From NCBI RefSeq assembly GCF_000175935.2, contig NC_014837.1, positions 2,542,001-2,606,000 on the forward strand: 64,000 nt of DNA, in the 5' to 3' direction. The notes beneath the pieces were generated by a model. The model ran no database searches, was not told the origin of the DNA, and was given only the letters and a program-made list of their open reading frames with translations. This DNA comes from Pantoea sp. At-9b. GTDB lineage: Bacteria; Pseudomonadota; Gammaproteobacteria; Enterobacterales; Enterobacteriaceae. Below, piece by piece: positions 47,801 to 55,254 of the stretch (within the stretch, counting starts at the first letter, position 1; the number at the start of each line of letters is the position of its first letter). Both the position numbers and the translations under genes were made by a program.

Positions 47801-48397
47801 ACCGATTTGTGGCATCACTTCATCCTCCACGCGGAACAGCGCGTGGTGATCAGACAATAATTCCAGCAACATCTCACGGCGCATCAGACTCGCACTAAAG
47901 TCTCCGAGCAGGTTATAACCAAGTCGGCACTGATAGCGCAGTAAATCCGTTCCCTTCATCACCCCAGGTTGGGGCAGAAAGGCAGCAGTAGAGAGGATAT
48001 CTGCCACCGGTTCGCCACGCGCATCAATACGATTGCGTTTCGTCAACGCCAGCACCGCCTGAGGTGCGGCAACCAGTGCGCTGACCAGGGTGCTGACACA
48101 ATTGCCAGACAGCTCATCGGCATAGCTCAGCAATTTGATGAATTCACCCTGTGCCGCCTGAATCGCTTCGGCGATCACGGTGGGGTGACCGACGGGAAAA
48201 ACCAGATGGCGTACCGCATGGCCAGGCTGATTCAGGTAAGGTTGCAGCAACTGAGGGATAAAAGCTTTGCCACTGGAGTCAGCAACGAGGATTTCGCAAT
48301 CGGGATAATCCTGCGCCAGCGCGCTGTTGAGCGCCCCCTCCAGCCAAACAGGAATATGCGCCGTGATAATAATGCTGACTCTTGGCGTGTGTTTCAT
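44870..48397 (-). CDS. Giant multidomain glycosyltransferase (1175 aa)
   Basis: Three modules: GT2 at the N-terminus (RVSIIITAHIPVWLEGALNSALAQ, FIKLLSYADEL), a second GT2 in the middle (KVSIVILAGQSLPALITCVTTLM, AQGEYLMFMHSELAIADGEWL, LVRFAVFAVLNGFDEN), and a C-terminal GT-B domain (RVGWAGGSSHQGDLEMI, NLRLMEYGACGVPVICSDVECY). ATG 48397 is chosen because AGAAGGG precedes it; ATG 48433 has no good site. It lies 180 bp downstream of fliC and upstream of the other glycosyltransferase. This matches the large Fgt-type flagellin glycosyltransferases found beside fliC in other bacteria. Confidence 0.83.
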   Translation of the reverse strand: MKHTPRVSIIITAHIPVWLEGALNSALAQDYPDCEILVADSSGKAFIPQLLQPYLNQPGHAVRHLVFPVGHPTVIAEAIQAAQGEFIKLLSYADELSGNCVSTLVSALVAAPQAVLALTKRNRIDARGEPVADILSTAAFLPQPGVMKGTDLLRYQCRLGYNLLGDFSASLMRREMLLELLSDHHALFRVEDEVMPQIGALILYSKLLIQGDVVWFPTPLCSVRVSDVHIQPHQNEGEEHIREQRDRLILQLRKASWYTCATGSSEMITVAAPGEPQNISQHNIRQLQYQALSSSTLSHWNLVRQLKPCHQAALAQLSADLAQPVSLAIIITVTPENASQLAQTLASIEAFSSPLLTLRPLLVGAVTDNQQGALAFPATAEQRLPVINQLINDQDAHWFILIESGTCFNASGLIALASALPSRDDVLAMYADEYFFINGEPTGLAFRPDFNLDMLLSSPKTMARHWLFRRELLLAAEGFDLNYPQAAELDLMVKLIESQGLNVVGHLAEPLLTAHLRARDVAVDAGIIQRHLQNRGYANAEIALDSYYNYRLRYNHETQPKVSIVILAGQSLPALITCVTTLMEKTRYQHYELLIVADDQHSPERDSWLSAIATVDPQRIRLIQYPHPWHQGAMSNLAAEQAQGEYLMFMHSELAIADGEWLDNLLNHAQRPEVAIVGGKQLSANNKVRHAGYVLGIGGVVGEVLRGHDDKDPSALGRLHLDQNYSAVSGDFMLVRFAVFAVLNGFDENQPLFSDVDLCLRAREQGYLTVWTPYARILRAAERKNPFAGVTIQTAAQLKQQEEDKLLQRWLPLVGHDPAYNTNLSLRSRHFDISNDSEISWRPVKSKALPQLLLHHSDTAGCGHYRMLQPLYAMQVEGKAQGNASLSLLNLSEVAQYRPDSLIIQRRYTPSFHSWIERAGKLPAMFKVFELDDYILNLPMKHYNRANFSQEISGLLRKSLSYFDRFVVSTPPLAESLATFHPDIQVVLNRLPVNWWGNLQSLRGQGRKPRVGWAGGSSHQGDLEMIADVVKTLANEVEWVFMGMCPEKLRPYVHEHHAGVDISLYPAALAALNLDLALAPVEDNIFNVCKSNLRLMEYGACGVPVICSDVECYRHTDMPVTRVKNRFKDWVDAIRMHLHDADASARAGLTLQTEVRNEWMLTGQHLDNWLKSWTA

Positions 48398-48528
48398 CAG
48401 AAGCCCTTCTCTGGCAATGGTTGCGTTCGCCATCTTCGGCGCGCAGCAAGACGATTTTTCCTTATCCTAAGGGCTGGCCACGATTTCAATCCGCCAAGCA
48501 GCACCACGATTCGGGCGTTATTCAGCCA

Positions 48529-48554
48529 TAAAAAACCCCGCCGAAGCGGGGTTT
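48529..48554 (-). terminator. Terminator of fliC
   Basis: aaccccgc/gcgggg stem with a cgaa-type loop, and on the minus strand a run of Ts (ggggttttttatgg). It lies about 25 bp past the fliC stop. Confidence 0.88.
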
Positions 48555-48578
48555 GTCGATGAATCATTAATCGGGCGA

Positions 48579-49877
48579 TTAGCCCTGCAGCAGAGACAGA
48601 ACCTGCTGAGGTACGGCGTTAGCTTTCGCCAACACGGAGTTACCTGCCTGCTGGATGATCTGTGCTTTAGACATGTTCGACACTTCTGTCGCGTAGTCCG
48701 CATCCTGGATACGGGACTGCGCTTCCGACAGGTTCGTCGTGGTGTTGTTCAGGTTGGTGATAGCAGAGTCCAGACGGTTCTGCACCGCACCCAGGCTTGA
48801 ACGGTAGGTGTCAACTTTAGCGATAGCTTTGTCCAGCAGCGCCAGCGGGTCAGCCGTTGCTGCACCAGCGAATTCGGTAGATGCAGTTACGCCGCCAGTA
48901 GAGCTGAGCTCGATACCAGAAGTTGCGCCAGTCGTCGCCGCAGTTGCGTCGTCGCTGTTTGCCAGCAGACCAGAAGACACGCTGTAGTTCTTGTCCTGGA
49001 TAGTGACATACGCAGTCGCGTTGCCGCTGCTGTCGGTGCCAACTTTAATCAGCTGACCACTCTGCACCGCACCGTTAGACGCGATACCGTTAGCTTCGTC
49101 ACCGTAAGAAACGTCGGTGGTGTTCAGTTCAACTTTACCGGCATCTGAACCGCTGTTATCAACAGATACAGAGTAGTAATCGCTGCCAGACTGAACCACA
49201 TATTCGTTGGTGCCAGAGATCTGGTGCAGAGACAGAGTACCGCTGCTCACGCCCAGTTTGGTTGCTACGTCTGACATGTCAACATCAGTCATCACGCCGC
49301 CAGTATCGGCAACCTGAGTCACCGCGTCGGTCACATCCAGAGAGTTTTTAGAAACAGAGAAGCCGCTCAGACCCAGAGTTGAAGAGTCGATCTGCTCCAG
49401 GTTGATGTCGATGGTTTCGCCATCGTTAGAACCAACCTGAATGCTCATTGAGCCATTTTTAGACAGCACGTTCACGCCGTTGAAAGTGGTCTGGTCAGAC
49501 ACACGGTCGATTTCATCCAGACGTGATTTGATTTCGTCCTGGATTGAAGACAGGTCGGAATCAGAGTTGGTACCGTTCTGTGCCTGTACGGTCAGTTCAC
49601 GGATACGCTGTAAGTTGTTGTTGATTTCAGACAGTGCGCCTTCAGTCGTCTGCGCAGCAGAGATACCGTCGTTGGCGTTACGCGCTGCCTGAGTCAGGCC
49701 GTTGATGTTAGAAGTGAAGCGGTTAGCAATCGCCTGGCCCGCTGCGTCATCTTTAGCGCTGTTAATACGAAGACCAGAAGACAGACGCTCAATAGAAGTA
49801 GACAGAGCAGACTGGTTCTTGTTGATGTTGTTCTGAGTGATCAGCGAGAGGCTGTTGGTATTAATGACTTGGGCCAT
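48579..49877 (-). CDS. fliC: Flagellin
   Basis: 432 residues. Conserved D0/D1 ends: MAQVINTNSLSLITQNNINKNQSAL and the C-terminal ISKAQIIQQAGNSVL-type helix (SNMSKAQIIQQAGNSVLAKAN). The flg22-like segment is ERLSSGLRINSAKDDAAGQAIA. The central D2/D3 part (about 175-340) is short and rich in Ser, Thr, Gly and Asp, suitable for O-glycosylation. There is no Cys. It is transcribed from a sigma-28 promoter, divergent from fliDST. Confidence 0.97.
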   Translation of the reverse strand: MAQVINTNSLSLITQNNINKNQSALSTSIERLSSGLRINSAKDDAAGQAIANRFTSNINGLTQAARNANDGISAAQTTEGALSEINNNLQRIRELTVQAQNGTNSDSDLSSIQDEIKSRLDEIDRVSDQTTFNGVNVLSKNGSMSIQVGSNDGETIDINLEQIDSSTLGLSGFSVSKNSLDVTDAVTQVADTGGVMTDVDMSDVATKLGVSSGTLSLHQISGTNEYVVQSGSDYYSVSVDNSGSDAGKVELNTTDVSYGDEANGIASNGAVQSGQLIKVGTDSSGNATAYVTIQDKNYSVSSGLLANSDDATAATTGATSGIELSSTGGVTASTEFAGAATADPLALLDKAIAKVDTYRSSLGAVQNRLDSAITNLNNTTTNLSEAQSRIQDADYATEVSNMSKAQIIQQAGNSVLAKANAVPQQVLSLLQG

Positions 49878-49954
49878 GATAAATATTCCTGTTAATCAAG
49901 TCTTTCGGTTAAGGTGTGGGCTTCAACCCGCCGGCTTCAGCGCCGTCAAAGTTG

Positions 49955-49981
49955 TTATCGTCTGCCCTTAAACAACCTTTA
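49955..49981 (-). promoter_or_regulatory. Sigma-28 promoter of fliC
   Basis: Minus strand: -35 TAAAGGTT (49974-49981), 11-bp spacer, -10 GACGATAA (49955-49962). Seven of eight bases match at each box. Confidence 0.88.
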
Positions 49982-50145
49982 GATTTTTTTTAGTACCAGG
50001 CGAAAATTTTTCACTTCAGCCTGTCACGCTTAACTTTATCGCCCAGGTGTTGCACTTCTTTAGTGCTGAATGATCACTTTTCTAGCGCCAGAAATACCTT
50101 TCTCTATATGCGCTATTCGCTTTATTACTCGCAGGTAAATAATTT

Positions 50146-50172
50146 TAAACTTTCCCCATCCAACGCCGATAA
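50146..50172 (+). promoter_or_regulatory. Sigma-28 promoter of fliDST
   Basis: -35 TAAACTTT (50146-50153), 11-bp spacer, perfect -10 GCCGATAA (50165-50172), 42 bp before fliD. Confidence 0.9.
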
Positions 50173-50214
50173 CCCCGGTATTCACTCTCCGTGTCGACAT
50201 AAAAAGGAAACAAC

Positions 50215-51651
50215 ATGGCAAGTATTTCTACCCTGGGTGTCGGTTCAGGCCTCGATTTAAGTAGCATTCTGGACAGTCTGGAAACCGCCGAAAAAGCGTC
50301 ATTAGATCCTATCTCTACTCAGCAGACGGCTTATACCGCCAAGCTGAGCGCTTACGGTACGTTGAAAAGCGCATTGACCACTTTCCAGACCGCGAATACC
50401 GCATTGAATGACGCCGATCTTTTCACTGCGACGTCTGCCACCAGCAGCTCCAGTGCCTTTAGCGCCACGACATCTGGTAGCACAGTAGCCGGAAACTACA
50501 CCATTAGCGTGTCACAGCTGGCGCAGGCACAGACGCTGACGTCTGCCACCCAAACCAGCAACAGCACGGCGCTGGGCGACAGCTCTGCCAGTAGCCGTAC
50601 CATGACCATTACGCTGGTGGATGGCACCAGCAAAGACATTACGCTGACCAGCGATCAGACCTCGCTGACCGGCATGCGCGATGCGATCAACAGCGCTGAT
50701 GCTGGTGTTACCGCCACCATTATTAAAACCGGTGATAGCAGCTACCGTTTGTCACTGACGTCGACTGAAACCGGCAGCGATAATGCCGTTAGCAGCATCA
50801 GTGTGACCGGCGATGATACGTTGCAGGGCATTGTCGGTTATGACGCCAGTGCCAGCAGCAACGCCATGACCGAAAGCGTCGCAGCACAGAACGCCAAACT
50901 GACGGTGAACAACGTTGAGATTGAGAACAGCAGCAACACCATCAGTGATGCGCTGGAAGGCATTACGCTCAAACTTAATGACACCACCACGGGTAATGCG
51001 ACATTAAGCATCACCAAAGACTCGTCGAAAGCGCAAAGCGCGATTGAGAACTGGGTTGATGCCTATAACACCCTGCTGACGCAGTTCGACACCCTGACCA
51101 AATATACCGCGGTAGATGTCGGTTCAGATTCACAGGACTCCAGCAACGGCGCGCTGCTCGGTGACAGCACCCTGCGTACTATTCAGACGCAGCTAAAAAG
51201 CATGCTGACCAATGCGCAGAGCAGCTCAACCTATAAAACGCTGGCGCAGATCGGTATTACCACTGACCCGACATCCGGCCAGTTGGAACTGGACTCCGAT
51301 ACCCTCGAGAGCGCCCTGACCAGCGACCCGGATGGCGTGAAAGAGATGATCGTCGGCGACGGTACCACCACCGGCATTACCACCACCATCGCGACCAACC
51401 TGACCAGCTGGCTATCCAGTACCGGTATCGTGCAGGCGGCCACCGATGGTGTCAGTAAGACCCTGAATGACCTGACCGATCAGTACAACGACATGAGTAC
51501 GCGTATTGATAACCTGATTGCGCGTTACAAAACCCAGTTTACTGCCCTGGACGTACTGATGAGTTCACTGAATAGCACCAGTAGCTACCTGTCGCAGCAG
51601 TTCGATACGTCGTCCAGCAGCACCAGCAGCACAAGTAGCTCATCCTCATAA
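50215..51651 (+). CDS. fliD: Flagellar filament cap protein FliD
   Basis: 478 residues. The N-terminus SISTLGVGSGLDLSSILDSLETAEK and the C-terminal coiled coil (VSKTLNDLTDQYNDMSTRIDNLIARYKTQFTALDVLMSSLNSTSSYLSQQF) are typical. It caps the growing filament and folds exported flagellin. The very end is a low-complexity Ser/Thr tail. Starts an operon with fliS and fliT. Confidence 0.95.
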   Translation: MASISTLGVGSGLDLSSILDSLETAEKASLDPISTQQTAYTAKLSAYGTLKSALTTFQTANTALNDADLFTATSATSSSSAFSATTSGSTVAGNYTISVSQLAQAQTLTSATQTSNSTALGDSSASSRTMTITLVDGTSKDITLTSDQTSLTGMRDAINSADAGVTATIIKTGDSSYRLSLTSTETGSDNAVSSISVTGDDTLQGIVGYDASASSNAMTESVAAQNAKLTVNNVEIENSSNTISDALEGITLKLNDTTTGNATLSITKDSSKAQSAIENWVDAYNTLLTQFDTLTKYTAVDVGSDSQDSSNGALLGDSTLRTIQTQLKSMLTNAQSSSTYKTLAQIGITTDPTSGQLELDSDTLESALTSDPDGVKEMIVGDGTTTGITTTIATNLTSWLSSTGIVQAATDGVSKTLNDLTDQYNDMSTRIDNLIARYKTQFTALDVLMSSLNSTSSYLSQQFDTSSSSTSSTSSSSS

Positions 51652-51661
51652 GGAGTGATTC

Positions 51662-52069
51662 ATGTATAGCGCAAATGGCACTCAAGCCTATGCCAAAATC
51701 GGCGTTGAAAGCGCCGTCATGAGCGCCAGCCAGAAGCAACTGGTGGTGATGCTGTTTGACGGTGCGCTCAGCGCACTGGTTCGCGCCCGCCTGTTTTTGC
51801 AGGATGGGAATATTGAGGGCAAAGGTCTGTCGCTCTCTAAAGCGATCAATATTATCGAAAACGGACTCAAACAGGGTCTGGCAGAAGGCAGTGGTGATGA
51901 ACTCACCGAAAACCTGCTAGGGCTGTATGCCTATATGGTTCGCCGTCTGTTACAGGCCAATCTGCGTAATGACGTAGAAGCCATCGAAGAAGTTGAAGGG
52001 CTGCTACGTAATATCGCTGATGCCTGGAAAGAAGTCGCTCAACCTCAACACCTTCAGGACGCCGTTTAA
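51662..52069 (+). CDS. fliS: Flagellin export chaperone FliS
   Basis: 135 residues. [36 protein letters not shown] is the family N-terminus, and the four-helix core continues with [14 protein letters not shown]. It binds the disordered C-terminus of flagellin before export. SD AAGGAG; its stop overlaps the fliT ATG. Confidence 0.96.
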   Translation: MYSANGTQAYAKIGVESAVMSASQKQLVVMLFDGALSALVRARLFLQDGNIEGKGLSLSKAINIIENGLKQGLAEGSGDELTENLLGLYAYMVRRLLQANLRNDVEAIEEVEGLLRNIADAWKEVAQPQHLQDAV

Positions 52070-52428
52070 TGACTATCGCACCGCATCTGATTGCCATTTA
52101 CCAGCAGTTACTCGATCTCAGCCAGGGAATGCTGCGCCTTGCCGCAGACGGCGAATGGGATGAATTGATCACCAAGGAGATGGAATACGTTAGTGCGGTG
52201 CAACAGTTGGCGCGATCAACGCAGGACACCGCGCCTTCGCTGCAAACTCAGGAACAACTGCGCCCGGTATTACGCCATATCCTCGACAATGAGAGTGAAG
52301 TCAAACGCCTGTTACAGGCACGTCTGGATGAACTGGCGCAACTGGTTGGACAATCATCACGGCAAAAATCCATGATGAGCGCGTATGGTAAACAAGGCAG
52401 TGTCTTAGTACCGCGTCAAACCGTCTGA
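52069..52428 (+). CDS. fliT: Flagellar chaperone FliT
   Basis: 119 residues, helical, with the FliT core [35 protein letters not shown]. It is the export chaperone for FliD and in Salmonella an FlhDC anti-activator. Starts at TAATG with fliS. Confidence 0.94.
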   Translation: MTIAPHLIAIYQQLLDLSQGMLRLAADGEWDELITKEMEYVSAVQQLARSTQDTAPSLQTQEQLRPVLRHILDNESEVKRLLQARLDELAQLVGQSSRQKSMMSAYGKQGSVLVPRQTV

Positions 52429-52442
52429 GTAATACCCTCGCG

Positions 52443-52483
52443 GAGCGGCAGCGAAAACATCTTTTCCTGCCGCTCTTTTTTTG
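52443..52483 (+). terminator. Terminator of fliDST
   Basis: agcggca near 52445 pairs with tgccgct near 52468, followed by a run of seven Ts. Confidence 0.88.
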
Positions 52484-52493
52484 TACAACCTGC

Positions 52494-52961
52494 TTAGTTC
52501 TGCGCTGAAAGCTGTGTCGGGCGCAAAATCTCTGGCTCAATATTTTGAATCACCGCTTCATCAGGTCGTGCAGCCACTTCTTTTAATGCCTGCTGACATT
52601 CAACCGTTGGGCGATCGACCTTCCGCATCCGCAAGCCATCATAGCGCAGCTCACCATTGTTTAACCTGAGCGGCATGACGCGCACCAGACGCGTCACATT
52701 CACCCACTGGTCATCCAGACGTGTCAGCTTACCTGGCTTGGCAATCACGCGCTGCCACTGGCGACAATCCAGGGTATCGCCCTGCGCACCGATGATCAGA
52801 CTGCCCATTGCCTGATCGCTAATCAGCTTGCGCTGCGGGCCAACGGTTTGCCAATAACCCTGCAATTCCGCTGGTGCCGGGGTCTTCACCGCCGCTTCAT
52901 AATTGTTGATCTGCGCACACCCCGACAGCGCCAACGCTGCCAGTACCATCCACTTTTTCAT
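52494..52961 (-). CDS. yedD: YedD family lipoprotein
   Basis: 155 residues (E. coli YedD is 137). The lipoprotein signal ends in LALSGC, with Ala at +2. The mature part keeps GYWQTVGPQRKLIS, GSLIIGAQGDTLDCRQWQRVIAKPGKLT and RKVDRPTVEC, with two Cys likely paired. The C-terminal tail is longer than in E. coli. Function unknown. In E. coli amyA lies between fliT and yedD; here it is absent. Confidence 0.9.
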   Translation of the reverse strand: MKKWMVLAALALSGCAQINNYEAAVKTPAPAELQGYWQTVGPQRKLISDQAMGSLIIGAQGDTLDCRQWQRVIAKPGKLTRLDDQWVNVTRLVRVMPLRLNNGELRYDGLRMRKVDRPTVECQQALKEVAARPDEAVIQNIEPEILRPTQLSAQN

Positions 52962-53110
52962 CTTCGGTCCCTACACTCGCTTCAATGGCGGCTACGTTAT
53001 AATTTTTCCACTGAGTTACGCAAGGTATCTGCGTCGGATCTGCCGGGATTCCTGACAACCAAGCCCGCCCGCGCTACACTACGCGCCGAGTTAACCAGCA
53101 GGAACCCCGA

Positions 53111-53434
53111 ATGAAAACGCCAGAACAGTATTACGCCCAGGCACGTGAAATGTTTTTTGCCGCCCATCCTGATTTCCAGGCGGCGCTGGATGAATTGTCC
53201 GACAATGATGCGCAGCAGGCGGGCATGACATTAGATGCACTGCGCCAGTGGCATGCAGAACGTATCTATGCCGCGTTCTTACGTCAGAAGAACCTTGATG
53301 GCATGCTGTTCTCTATTCAGCTCGCCGAACCGGACAAAGCGGTGGCCGCTGAAGCCATCGAAACCTACCTGAAAACCCACGCTGCCGCGTTAGGTATGAC
53401 ATGGGAAGAGTTCTGTATTAAGAACGAACTGTAA
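53111..53434 (+). CDS. Small conserved protein, unknown function
   Basis: 107 residues, acidic, helical (EQYYAQAREMFFAAHPDFQAALDELSDNDAQQAG), ending in TWEEFCIKNEL. It may belong to the DUF6388 group but I am not certain. SD AGGA precedes ATG 53111. No signal peptide or membrane segment. Single gene between yedD and the candidate sRNA. Confidence 0.75.
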   Translation: MKTPEQYYAQAREMFFAAHPDFQAALDELSDNDAQQAGMTLDALRQWHAERIYAAFLRQKNLDGMLFSIQLAEPDKAVAAEAIETYLKTHAAALGMTWEEFCIKNEL

Positions 53435-53497
53435 GCGCTTCAGTTTAGACTGGCTGCGATTTCACAGCTCGTACCACTCAAAATGATCAGGATAAAG

Positions 53498-53525
53498 TTG
53501 TACAAGTTAGTAAAACTTGTATAAG
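53498..53525 (+). promoter_or_regulatory. Promoter with embedded palindrome, upstream of candidate sRNA
   Basis: -35 TTGTAC (53498-53503), 16-bp spacer, -10 TATAAG (53520-53525). The spacer region contains the inverted repeat acaagtt-agtaa-aacttgt (53502-53520), placed as an operator would be. Confidence 0.55.
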
Positions 53526-53530
53526 TTAAC

Positions 53531-53628
53531 ACTACGACTTCGGTCGTAGATTGTCCTTGAACGAATGGTGCTTTTGCACCGCCTCTGGAGGTGTTGCTGG
53601 ATTTCCACCTCCAGAGGTCTTATTTTTT
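53531..53628 (+). ncRNA. Candidate small RNA, about 98 nt
   Basis: It runs from just after the -10 box to a strong rho-independent terminator. Three hairpins in series: ctacga-cttc-ggtcgtag type near 53532-53549, ggtgc-tttt-gcacc at 53567-53580, and a 12-bp terminator stem (53582-53593 with 53606-53617) followed by a U-rich tail. No ORF or Shine-Dalgarno lies between. The terminator may also serve the convergent iraP-like gene. It does not match the enterobacterial sRNAs I remember. Confidence 0.5.
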
Positions 53629-53631
53629 CCC

Positions 53632-53925
53632 TTACTCTTCCCGCTCAATCGCCTTCACTTCGACATAACGCGCCACCGCCAACAGGCGATTAATATGGGT
53701 CAATAACAGATCCACATCTGACTGCAAAAACGCTTCAGACGAACGAGACGCGGTGACAATCGCATCCTGGACCGTTTCGCTAATGGTCAGCGAATTATCC
53801 TGTTTTGCCTGAATCAATAACGCGGCAATCAACAGCGACTGTGCTTCAACCTGTGCCGTCAGCTCTTTCGCTTCCACATCCATTTTTGCCATCTTGAGCA
53901 AAATATCGATGACCAACTGTCGCAT
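53632..53925 (-). CDS. iraP: IraP-like anti-adaptor
   Basis: 97 residues (E. coli IraP 86). The N-terminal helix MRQLVIDILLKMAKMDVEAKELTAQVEAQSLLIAALL aligns with E. coli [37 protein letters not shown]; the C-terminal half is more divergent. IraP blocks the adaptor RssB and so protects sigma-S from ClpXP, in E. coli during phosphate starvation. SD AGGAGGG. Unlike in E. coli it is not beside phoA. Confidence 0.78.
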   Translation of the reverse strand: MRQLVIDILLKMAKMDVEAKELTAQVEAQSLLIAALLIQAKQDNSLTISETVQDAIVTASRSSEAFLQSDVDLLLTHINRLLAVARYVEVKAIEREE

Positions 53926-54006
53926 GCTTTCCCTCCTGGCATAAAAAGTATGGTTATGAGATGCAGCCCGATAAAATTATCGCCTTTCCTCCTTCCTGCC
54001 GCTTGA

Positions 54007-54026
54007 TACTGTTTTTATTTACAGTA
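54007..54026 (+). promoter_or_regulatory. LexA box of the dinI-like gene
   Basis: tactgtttttatttacagta: CTGT-N8-ACAG is perfect, with the favoured TA flanks and T/A-rich spacer. It lies 37 bp before the start, so SOS induction is strongly expected. Confidence 0.92.
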
Positions 54027-54062
54027 ATATGACGCTCTGATTGATTAAATGGAATGCCCTGA

Positions 54063-54302
54063 ATGTTTGTGGAGCTGATTTACGACAAGCGCAACGTCGC
54101 AGGATTACCCGGTGCGCGCGAAATGATCTTGCAGGAACTGGAAAAACGCGTGCAGCGGGTGTTTCCGGAACTTGAGGTACGGGTCAAGCCGATGGAACGG
54201 AACGCCATTGAGACCGATATGAGTAAAAACGATAAAGCCACACTGGCACGTATCATCGAAGAGATGTTCGATGAAGCCGATATGTGGCTGGTGGCGGACT
54301 AA
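54063..54302 (+). CDS. DinI-like family protein
   Basis: 79 residues. The layout matches DinI/MsgA: LPGAREMILQELEKRVQRVFPELEVRVKPMERNAIE then KNDKATLARIIEEMFDEADMWLVAD, with the acidic C-terminal helix that contacts RecA in E. coli DinI. DinI modulates RecA filaments and LexA/UmuD cleavage. Its LexA box supports membership of the SOS regulon. Chromosomes often carry several family members, so this need not be the dinI orthologue. Confidence 0.88.
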   Translation: MFVELIYDKRNVAGLPGAREMILQELEKRVQRVFPELEVRVKPMERNAIETDMSKNDKATLARIIEEMFDEADMWLVAD

Positions 54303-54320
54303 ACCACCCGCACGGGTGCC

Positions 54321-54587
54321 TTAGCTCTCCTGCTCGCTATGATTGACGGCGATTTCTAAATCCTGAATCGCCTGATCAATATCATCCAGCAGTTTCCCCT
54401 GTTTATTAATGAGTGTATCGAATCGTGCGGCATACGCTTTATCCTTATACTCACCGGCATCAAAAGCCAGCCAGTGACTGGACAGGGTTTCGGTGTTGCT
54501 CTGGGCATAATGACGCATCTCTTTGAGCTGTGAAGTCACATCACGCAAGTAGTCAGTTTTGGTTTTAATCGCTTCTGAATCACTCAT
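54321..54587 (-). CDS. Small helical protein, unknown function
   Basis: 88 residues, predicted all-helical and coiled-coil (SDSEAIKTKTDYLRDVTSQLKEMRHY; LINKQGKLLDDIDQAIQDLEIA). No Cys, no membrane segment. AAGGA precedes ATG 54587. I do not recognise the family. Confidence 0.65.
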   Translation of the reverse strand: MSDSEAIKTKTDYLRDVTSQLKEMRHYAQSNTETLSSHWLAFDAGEYKDKAYAARFDTLINKQGKLLDDIDQAIQDLEIAVNHSEQES

Positions 54588-54706
54588 GCTATTTTCCTTT
54601 TATTGAAAATGACCAATTTAAATAACGTCACAGTCATTAAAGGTAGTTGAATATAGCGAAGCCGCATTAGGAATAATCGGAACTGCGTGTGGTGCAGAGT
54701 AGCGAG

Positions 54707-54731
54707 GCAAAAAACCCGCACAGCGGCGGGT
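54707..54731 (-). terminator. Terminator of the 82-residue gene
   Basis: acccgc/gcgggt stem with A-run on the plus strand, giving Us on the minus-strand transcript. It lies 28 bp after the stop. Confidence 0.7.
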
Positions 54732-54758
54732 CAAGTGACACAAAAACTACGGCAAAAA

Positions 54759-55007
54759 TTACAACACGTCGGTCAAGTGATCGACGACAACCCTTCCGTT
54801 CACATCGGTTTGCGTAATGCGGTAGCTGACATTCCAGGAACGCTGGACACAGAGTTTATCGAACAGGGAGACTTGCCCTTTATGCTCGCCATTCTCCCCG
54901 ATAATACGCCACTCGGTAATATCTTCCTGACCGCGATTGTTGAGCCTTTGGATGCTCTGTTCGACTAAGCGGTCGCTATCATCAATCTTCAAATAATCAC
55001 GCAACAT
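54759..55007 (-). CDS. Small protein, unknown function
   Basis: 82 residues from ATG 55007, with AGAGG 8 nt upstream; GTG 55016 is too close to that site. Sequence MLRDYLKIDDSDRLVEQSIQRL then a beta-rich part with WRIIGENGEHKGQVSLFDKL. A proper terminator follows. Family not recognised. Confidence 0.6.
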   Translation of the reverse strand: MLRDYLKIDDSDRLVEQSIQRLNNRGQEDITEWRIIGENGEHKGQVSLFDKLCVQRSWNVSYRITQTDVNGRVVVDHLTDVL

Positions 55008-55254
55008 TGTGCTCACCTCTGGTTAACGAAGATCACACTACTCTTTTTATTTGTCGTTTCAATCTAATATTTTTATCGTCAACGCCCGGGCAGCCTGATG
55101 GAGAAAGAATCCGATTTGACGCAGGCAGAACAACGCTTTTTATCCTGCCGAGCGCTTTCAGACGCTTCTCAATATAAATAATCGCTGTCTGCGACATTTT
55201 CCCCGAACGCTCTGTTAATGTAGACCTCACAAAAATAATGTTCTGGAACCTGCC

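Noticed and set aside
55033..55230. 65-codon minus-strand ORF divergent from bluF
   Set aside because: Basic, low-complexity composition with no recognised family. An internal ATG has GGGGA close by, so a tiny gene cannot be fully excluded, but evidence is too weak.
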